DNA from: Chlorops oryzae
Taxonomy: Eukaryota > Arthropoda > Insecta > Diptera > Chloropidae
Direction: 5' to 3'
Length of the DNA: 64,000 nucleotides
Assembly (NCBI GenBank): GCA_020466095.1
Contig: CM035806.1
Location: 118,260,421 to 118,324,420 of the forward strand
In this document: piece by piece, positions 56,790 to 64,000 of the stretch
Layout of the letters: each line of letters opens with the position of its first letter
Position numbering within the stretch: position 1 is the first letter of the stretch
Position numbers and translations under genes: made by a program
Notes under the pieces: generated by a model
The model's input: only the letters and a program-made list of their open reading frames with translations
Told to the model about the DNA's origin: nothing
Databases searched by the model: none

Positions 56790-58041
56790 AACAAGTCAGA
56801 AAGCTAAAGTCGGTCAAGCCCGACTTTGAAATACCCAGCGTTATGAGCGCACTATGTTTTGCTTCTCTATTTATGGGCGTGGCAGTGGGAGGGCCACATA
56901 AATTATTTCCCTACACCTTTCATTCGCCTTGGTGAACCTATGTTGCGAATTTGAAGCTTCTACGCCTTTTACTTCGGAAGTTACGAAAAATCTTCATTTG
57001 TGGGCGTGGCAGTGGGCGGGCCACATACATTTTTTTCCTACACCTTTCATTCGCCTTGCTGAACCTATGTTTCGAATTTGAAGCTTCTACGCCTTTTACT
57101 TCGGAAGTTACGAAAAATCTTCATTTGTGGGCGTGGCAGTGGGCGGGCCAAATAAAATTTTTTCCTACACCTTTCATTCGCCTTGGTGAACCTATGTTGC
57201 GAATTTGAAGCTCTATGCCTTTTACTTCGGAAGTTACGAAAATTCTCCATTTTCGGGCGTGGCAGTGGGCGGGCTACATAAATTTTTGTTCCTACACCTT
57301 TCATTTGCCTTTGGCAACCTATGTTGCGATTTTGAAGCTTCTACGCCTTTAACCTCGGAAGTTACGAAAAATCTTCATTTGTGGGCGTGGCAGTGGGCGA
57401 GCCACATAAAATTTTTTTCCTACACCTTTCCTTCGCCTTGGTCAACCTATGTTACGAATTTGAAGCTTCTACGCTTTTTACTTCGGAAGTTACGAAAAAT
57501 CTCCATTTGTGGGCGTGGCAGTGGGCGGGTCTCATAAAATTTTTTCCTACACCTTTCATTCGTCTTGGTCAACCTATGTTGCGAATTTGAAGCTTCTACG
57601 CCTTTTAATTCACAAGTTACGATAAGCCCTTATTTGTGGGCGTGGCTCACGGAGGGCGGCGTCCATTTTTTTCCAGGATATGTCCCTTTTCGTAGTTTAC
57701 CAGTACACCAAATATCAATGAAATGTGTTGAGTGGTTCGCAAAAAATGGGCATTTTACTGAAAACACATCAAATTCATTTGTGGGCGTGGCAGTGAGCGG
57801 ATGTCTTCCATTTTTAGTTAGGATCATACTCGGACCCCGATATACCTGTGTGCCACATTTCGACTTGATTGGTCCAGCCGTTTCGGAGGAGATCCGGACA
57901 CGGACGGACGGACAGACGGACATGTCTAAATCGAATTTTTGATCCTGATCAAGAATATATATATATATATGTCTATATCTACGGAGCGTTATTCTGGCTG
58001 TTACAAGATACCGTAATATACGTTGCTTACGCTGGGTATAA
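56790..58041 (-). mobile_element. Family-A Helentron with expanded internal repeats
   Basis: On the minus strand it runs from TTTATACCCAGCGTAAGC to the AAGTCGGGCTTGACCGACTT hairpin. It carries about six tandem copies of the 120-128-bp unit (GTGGGCGTGGCAGTGGGCGG), against three at 4166 and one at 9731 and 61777. The GTCC microsatellite is short (about 57900-57920). Inserted in hAT element 2. Confidence 0.82.
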
Positions 58042-59106
58042 AAACAAATAAGTACTTTGACTTACTTTCGCTACTTGAACGCATACGCTTATTACAAGTA
58101 ATCGGACTCACAGGGTTGCATTTAAGTCACACATTTCCTATATTTCTGTCAACCTGTCATCGAAATTTCAACTCTGATTTCCTTTCTTCAAAGTAGTGAG
58201 CTCGTTACTTCCTTTCAATTTACTTTAACAGCGTTGAGCCCTCAAAGTGCTAAGTTAGATTAGCAGAATATACTGGAACTGAAAAAGCATACGTGTAAAG
58301 GGTTTTCCATCGCAAATGAGATAGTCTCGAAAATGCGAATTTTCATACATAAAGATGTTTTAAAGTATCGATATTTTTCACACCGATATTACATCCGCAG
58401 CCCCCGGAGTACAGACGATGATTTTAAATATGTTTTAATTATGACGAATTGACGTATACTTTGATAGCGCAAAAAAATTATAAGCTACCTAAAATGCCCT
58501 TATATAATATATTTGCAACAACCTACTAATCGGAGTTATTCTGAAAACGTTCAGTCTGGCAGCACCACATATTGTTTTGTTTTGTTTGAATGCATTTATG
58601 CTTGTATGGGTCTGTGTAGTTTCTGAATTTAATAATTAATTGTTTTCTCGGGATATCGTCGGAAATAAGTGTCGCATAAAAAAGTATAATATCTCGGCCG
58701 CATCAGGAAGTCATTTTACGTAAATATATGTATATTTATTTCTTTTTGCAAGGGTTATTATACCCTTTTTTGCGGATTTTATAGCGGTTTTTCACTTTTT
58801 CTCGACTATGTCCCCTGTCGCTATCATTTCATAAAGAACTTCGTTCTAATAAAGGAATGTTAAGCGATTCTATCGAAAAAATTTTCTTTAGTGTGGCCAA
58901 GCACGAAAAAGCTAAGAAAACGAACTATGGAGTGTGTTACATGTGCTAAAGAAATCTTGGCCATGCTTTTATATCAAAATGTATCCATCATATCTTTTAT
59001 AGAGTCACTCTAAATTTCCCTCTAAAAGTTTTTTCCCTCTAAATTAACCTCTAAATAATTAAAAAACATCTAAACTTAGAGGGAAAACCTCTAAACTGGC
59101 AACACT
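58042..59106. other. Interior of hAT element 2, no gene seen
   Basis: No open frame or further bounded insertion is visible. The last 120 bp contain the CCCTCTAAA-rich right subterminal region. Confidence 0.4.
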
Positions 59107-60035
59107 GTTTCAATGACAAGCCTATGTTGTCAAATATGTATGTGACAGCTGTTACACGTACACAACATAAACAAGTATAAATCTATATTCGCCCATTTGC
59201 ATGTGACGGAAAGAATTCTGCTATTAATCCTATGAATAACCCCGATTAATACGCGTATCTAAGTTGATGGGATGGGACTGAACTAACATGACGTAGATGC
59301 ATAGAACGAGAGCGTTTTTTGGTATATACCGGTAAAACCCTTACCGTTACATAAGAAAAACCTTTACCTTTACCCATACTGATATTCGTAAATTATTTGT
59401 TACCGTTACCGTTATTCGTTTCGGTTTCATTCCCTGGTCAGAATACTACAATATCTTGGTCGACCAAAACAGTGAAGAAGTAATTCGGTCTATGGGTTTT
59501 CCTTTTATGGTTGCACACTCTGTGTCAAGGGTATATCGGGTTTTTCGTACGTGTCTAGCACCCAGAAGCATTTGCGGTAGAAAAAACAAAAGTTTCATGA
59601 AAATGATAAGCGTCACTAGGACATTTGATTTTGCCATGCCAATTTTTCTGCATTAGGTGTAACAACAAGTTCGAGATTCGGCTTGATCGGACCATTTTAA
59701 GGGGTACCTCCAGTAATGATGTTTGTTAGAAAGTTCACAAACACTGATCTTAATTTTATTTTGTCGAGATATGATTTTATGAACTCTTATATAGTCGAAT
59801 CTGGATATAGTGAATTAATTTTTTCACGTCTTTTTCATTGTTCGTATTAGCGAGATTGATTGTTTTATTCATTATTTACAGCCCCGTTGAGAGAAATTTG
59901 GGGCTCGGAAGATTTTTTCCGGGGTCACCTCACAAAAATGTGCGACCAAAAACATAAAAAGTATTACGCCAATTGTGAGCCCCTTCAGAAATCACGGGCC
60001 TGGAGGAAATCCTACTTTTTCACCCGCTCTCTTAA

Positions 60036-61076
60036 CCCTCTAACCACTTTTTTTGAAATATTTGATAAAAAGAGTCGGAATAATTTTTTTGGGCTAATTT
60101 GAGCCTGAAAAACACAATGACATCATTATTTTTTCAATTTGACTTACCATTTAGCCGCCAGGTGAGAAAAGGTGAAGGGTGCTCAGATGCACTCTTAGCG
60201 GTTTAAGTATAAAAAGATAGTATAGGATAGGATAGAAGGTACAAAATTCTTTTTTTAATGTATTTTATTAAGAAAAAGATTAAATTAATAATGAATCTCG
60301 GTAAAACTAATTCTTTTTTGTGTGATATCTATTCCAAAAAACAATTTTTGTTGGTATTACAACACAGAGCAATACTGCATTTTTGGCAAACACAGAAAGT
60401 TTGTGTTCGCTACAATATTGGCACTTGAGGCGATTTTTGTAGAAAATTGGGAAATGATCCATACCGTCATAGCGAATATCAGCTACAGGATGAACCACTC
60501 TTCTTCCAACTATTGAAACACCTGCCCCTCCTTCTGCTTGTGTAGTGGATGATTGGCGTGTAATCGTGGGTGAAGATGATCGGTTTGTTGATGATGGTCA
60601 TTATAGTCATTATAAAATACAAAAAACAAAAAGAGAATCTCATATTTACAATATAAATAGGGTAAAAAAGTTTACGTTACCCGACATGGGTGCATTGATG
60701 CACCCTTATATTTTATGAAATTTCGCGCACAAAAAAAACTTTTTTCGAACAAAACTTTGAAAAATGTATAAATATAATACTTACCTTTAGCCAGCAAAAA
60801 TTCCCAAAACGTAAAAATTATTGTTTCCGCGAATACACGACACTAAAAAATATGTTTTTTTTTAACAAAAAATCGTGCTTTATTCACGAAAGCCCACACT
60901 GGAATGACTTTACAAGCCAAACTTTCCGTTACACGTCCAAAACTTCTGAGAAAGAGATATCAAGTAAGGTATGGCGAACAGATGCATACTAATTCCTATA
61001 TAATTTTGATACACCTTCGTACTTAATAACGCAATTATGTAAAGGGTTCTCAGATGCACCCTTACCGGTAAGAGGG
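60036..61076 (-). mobile_element. piggyBac remnant, TTAA-flanked
   Basis: Terminal CCCTCT...AGAGGG with TTAA on both sides (60032-60035; 61077-61080). A remnant of the transposase C-terminus lies on the minus strand at 60500-60307. The word CAGATGCAC(C/T)CTTA recurs near both ends (60188, 61051), consistent with subterminal repeats. Confidence 0.83.
60307..60500 (-). pseudogene. piggyBac transposase cysteine-rich C-terminus
   Basis: The zinc-binding tail used by piggyBac transposases to bind their ends. RLKCQYCSEHKLSVF gives the first CxxC. The following CQKC and CC...C cysteines are readable only after a frame change near 60395, and a TAG ends that frame. The DDD catalytic core is gone. Confidence 0.7.
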
Positions 61077-61364
61077 TTAAGGCATGATTATTTAGCAAAG
61101 TCCCTGTAACAAAAAAGCGTTCACTATTTCGGGATTCGTTATATCCAGATTCGACTGTATATGCAAACATATTTCAAGGCTTTAAATGTTATTTCCGTGA
61201 ATTGGGAAAGTGGGCGTGGCAACAGGCCCTTTGTTTGATAATTACGCATGAAATTCAAATGCAACTTGCACGGAAGTAAGCAATTGGACATCTTTTATGG
61301 ATATAAATATAATCTACTAAAATTGACTTGATCGGCCCACTTTTGAGGTTATCTCAAGCACTTA

Positions 61365-61683
61365 GCGGCCGTCCATATATTACGTCCGCATGTTTTTGAC
61401 CATTTTAGACCCCGTCCCGCCACCTTATCATCAATCGTCATCTACCAAAACCCCCTCTCCATCATTTGACATCATCTTTGAGCTCTTTATTATTTCACAA
61501 GAAAATAGAAATTATTTTCTTCAAAATATAGTTTTTTTTTGTTTATAGTGTTTTCTTACATATAAGATAGAGATGATGACGTGATCATTGCGGATTGACC
61601 CCCCTCCCCCTCATCATCAAGCGTCATCATTCGCGAGACCCCCTCCTCCCCCCTGTATGATGTTGTAACATATGGACGACCCC
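61365..61683. mobile_element. MITE with GGCCGTCCATATATTACGTC ends
   Basis: Left end GCGGCCGTCCATATATTACG, right end complement GGGGTCGTCCATATGTTAC, flanked by TTA (61362-61364; 61684-61686). Excising it restores the Helentron sequence CACTTAGGGTCTG. Rich in CCCCCTC runs and ATCATC words; no ORF. Confidence 0.83.
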
Positions 61684-61776
61684 TTAGGGTCTGCCACGAA
61701 AATCGAAAGAACTTCTCTTAAATCTGAATATTTCAAGATATTTCTATTTATATTCAGGCTTTCAAATGAATTTCAA

Positions 61777-62459
61777 ATAAGTAAGAAAGCTAAAGTCGGA
61801 CAACCCCGACTTTGAAATACCCAGCGTCCCGACATTATTGGCGCACTATGTTTTGCCTCTCCATTTGTGGGCGTGGCAGTGGGCGGGCCACATAAATTTT
61901 TTTCCTACACCTTTCATTCGCCTTGGTCAATCTATGTGGCGATTTTGAAGCTTCTACGCCTTAACTTCATAAGTTACGATAAACCCTTATTTGTGGGCTT
62001 ATTTGTGGGCGTGGCTCGAGGAGGACAGCGTCCATTTTTTTCCAGTATATGTCACTTTTCGTAGTCTACCAGTAAACCAAATATCAATGAAATGTGTTAA
62101 GTTGTTCGCAAGTTACAAGCATTTTACTGAAAACACCTTAAATTCATTTGTGGGCGTGGCAGTGGGCGGATGTCTTCCATTTTTATTTTTATTAGATCAT
62201 ACTCGGATCCCGATATACCAGTGTGTCAAATTTCGACTTGATTGCTCCAGCCGTTTCGGAGGAGATCCGACCACGGACGGACGGACAGACAGACAGACTG
62301 ATAGACAGACGGACGTACGGACAGACGGACATGTCTAAATCGATTCAGTTTTTTATCCTGATCAAGAATATATATATATGTCTATATCTACGGAGCTTAG
62401 TTCTGGCTGTTACAAGATTTGCACAAAACTAGTATACCCTGCTTACGCTGGGTATAAAA
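61777..62459 (-). mobile_element. Family-A Helentron, single internal unit
   Basis: On the minus strand it starts TTTATACCCAGCGTAAGCAG (62459) and ends with the GTCGGGGTTGTCCGAC hairpin and CTTACTTATT tail (61777). GTCT/GTCC microsatellite at about 62275-62330. It is inserted in the family-B Helentron. Confidence 0.82.
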
Positions 62460-62690
62460 ATGGGAAAAGATGGTGTGGCAAAAGGGCGGTTTTCATACAT
62501 AAATTTAACATACATATGTCGGCATATAAGGGGCCTCTTTAGTCCCAAAAATCTCCAGATTACTTAATTTATAAATGTTCGTGGCCTTGGGGCCTTTTGT
62601 AAAAATAAATTCAAACTATATAGGTTACCGTTTATCTGTGCCGGGTATTGTGTTATCAGCCTCGCGCGACAATAACACCTCTTTCTTGTC

Positions 62691-64000
62691 TTTAATTGAC
62701 ATGCAGCAATTCATCAAGCACAGTAGTATACAAATTCTACCGCACACGGACGTCGTTCATGACCGGTCAAGCCACAAGCATGGCACTTGGAATCTCATAT
62801 TTAAGTCCGCGAATCGACCGAAACATTATATTGCACTTTAATTAAAATTGAAAAATTGCATTTCATTGTCTCGGTTGGGGGGTGTGGCAGCTCCTGCAAG
62901 GCTTGCCAGAGAATTGCGTGGGCGTGCAGACTAATGTTGTTTACTTTTGCTCACAGGAAAGGAAAATGTGCTTTATTTTCCGTCTGTCAAGAGCCGAAAA
63001 ATCGTAATTCATTTCCACATTCGCAGTTGATTGAATTGTGTGCTTCAAAGGCTCAAGCCTTTATTGCTTTTAATCACAAAATAACGAGAATGTTAACACA
63101 GCATCGGCCTCTCCGGCATCGGTTCCAGTTCTGCCTCCGACTCCGGCAATAATAGCATTTTCTTAACAAGTACGTATATAAATTTAAGGAGTTAACATAA
63201 TGACTTCTTTCGCACTTTGTTTTTAGTTTTTTTTTTGTGTTTATCCAACAAATCAGTTAGCAACACATCACCTCGCGAGCACCCAGACTACATATAATAT
63301 TTTCTTGTGCATTGCCTATTAAGCACGGACGCGCATGCATTCGATTCATTGGATTGCGACGAAGCATAAGAAGAAATGTTGCTCAAAATGCATAAATTAT
63401 GCAAAAATGCATAGTCACTTCGAAATTATTAGTTAGGTACATGTGCTTGCTGTGCGCATGCGCTATGATGCGGTGTGATGTTGATTATTGGTTCCCGGAT
63501 GCAAGATCCATTCATCCACCGAGTAGCGGGCAAGAACCCAACAATTTTTTAAAAGACGAGAATACGCTTAAATTTTCTCCTCCAGTCTCAAGGCGATGAA
63601 AATATGAAAATATTGCGAAGCAAAAAATATAGTAATATATGTGTATGTGTGCATATGTATGTAGGTATGTAAATGGAGTAAGAAGAAAAAAATTATTATT
63701 TTCATTTGCGCCTCAGCAGTTCAAGTGTATTGGCTGGCGGCTCATGAGCACGCCGCATGCGCAAATTGCAGCAATATTGAAAATTGAAGTTGAAGTTTAT
63801 GCAACCAGATTTCATGTTTCCCACCAATTAAGGCAATTTATCTACAGGGCGAATGTGAAGCCCCTTCCTCAAACGTTCACTGTTGTGTTCAACAGAATAG
63901 AAGTGTCGCTAAATAAAATTAAAGTTTAACATATACGATCATTAGTCGGAATTTTAGTCAATTGAAATTTCGTACACTTATATGTATCTCATAATAAAGC
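62691..64000. other. Unassigned, no TE recognised
   Basis: This is one of the longer stretches without inverted repeats or TE words. A slightly GC-richer island with GGCATCGG and TCCGGCA repeats lies at about 63100-63150, and a TATGTGTATG run at about 63636-63665. Frames of 66-98 codons (62856-63152, 63399-63599, 63639-63929) show no family motif. It may be host non-coding DNA. Confidence 0.4.

Larger units (their letters stand above)
53272..59107. mobile_element. hAT element 2, nested in hAT element 1
   Basis: Ends CAGTGTTGCCAG (53272) and CTGGCAACACTG (59107), flanked by TTTTAATG (53264-53271) and TTTCAATG (59108-59115), an 8-bp duplication with one mismatch. Both subterminal regions carry CCCTCTAAA/TTTAGAGGG words. 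It contains hAT element 3 and a family-A Helentron. Confidence 0.78.
46207..59436. mobile_element. hAT element 1, 13.2 kb with nested insertions
   Basis: Ends CAGGGAATGAAACCG (46207) and CGGTTTCATTCCCTG (59436), flanked by the perfect 8-bp duplication GTCAGAAT (46199-46206; 59437-59444). Both subterminal regions are rich in GGTAACGGTAAGG-type words. Removing the LOA LINE, a MITE and hAT element 2 leaves roughly 0.5 kb, so the original was probably a MITE. It lies in the intron after the host exon. Confidence 0.88.
59792..61157. mobile_element. Pogo/Tigger-like element
   Basis: Ends TAGTCGAATCTGGATATAGT and the complement of ACTATTTC...CCAGATTCGACTG, flanked by TA (59790-59791; 61158-61159). 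CAGTCGAATCTGGATATA-type termini are typical of pogo relatives. No transposase remains; most of the interior is a piggyBac element. Confidence 0.78.
59505..62690 (+). mobile_element. Family-B Helentron split by four insertions
   Basis: Starts near GCACACTCTGTGTCAAGGGT and continues after each insertion in family-B order: GGTACCTCCAGTAATG before 59790, AAGTGGGCGTGGCAACAGG at 61207, AGGGTCTGCCACGAAAATCG at 61686. The 3' end GCCGGGTATTGTGTTATCAG, hairpin and CTCTTTCTTG tail reach about 62690. Insertions: pogo-like (59792-61157) with piggyBac inside, a TTA MITE (61365-61683) and a family-A Helentron (61777-62459). Confidence 0.8.

Overview
This is eukaryotic, AT-rich DNA that looks like intergenic and intronic sequence of a higher fly (Diptera, Schizophora; tephritid-like is my guess, not proven). 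The reasons are a decayed mus201/XPG-like gene copy with GT/AG intron borders, a secreted-protein exon with clean fly splice sites, DINE-1/HINE-type Helentron elements with GTCY microsatellites, irritans-type mariner, and I/LOA-type LINEs. There are no bacterial operons. Only one convincing host coding exon was found (45023-45995, +), plus one broken host gene copy (about 840-1526, -). Almost everything else is transposable-element (TE) DNA.

Layout. 0.8-1.5 kb: mus201/XPG-like pseudogene. 1.7-5.2 kb: MITEs, a palindromic GAATTCG repeat family and a Helentron. 6172-7973: a deleted Transib (RAG1-type) element with CACAGTG ends and a 5-bp target duplication. 8.2-12.8 kb: a TIR element, a Helentron and a Himar1-like mariner. 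12932-18540: a nearly intact RNase H-bearing LINE with a 15-bp target duplication. 18.6-21.1 kb: a TIR element, a 130-bp satellite array and a second-family Helentron with a long GACA microsatellite. 22-31 kb: MITEs, simple repeats and Helentrons. 31.4-35.9 kb: Helentrons, one holding two different mariners. 36.3-38.5 kb: hAT MITEs and a large foldback element. 39988-43874: a Transib element of 3.9 kb encoding a RAG1-superfamily transposase with all three catalytic acids. 45.0-46.0 kb: the host exon. 46207-59436: a Russian doll of hAT elements containing an LOA-type LINE, a Tc1-like element, MITEs and a Helentron. 59.5-62.7 kb: one Helentron interrupted by a pogo-like element (itself holding a piggyBac remnant), a TTA-duplicating MITE and another Helentron. 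62.7-64.0 kb: unassigned.

The most striking content is the pair of Transib elements. Transib is the superfamily from which the RAG1 recombinase of vertebrate V(D)J recombination is thought to descend. The 3.9-kb copy has a DDE triad, a CxxC zinc motif and an ESGNK/EARNK-type C-terminal block. Its 39-bp ends read as heptamer - 23-bp spacer - A-rich nonamer. The second copy starts with the exact consensus heptamer CACAGTG.

Limits: all boundaries come from reading inverted repeats and target duplications by eye, and family names come from motif recognition. No alignments or database searches were run.
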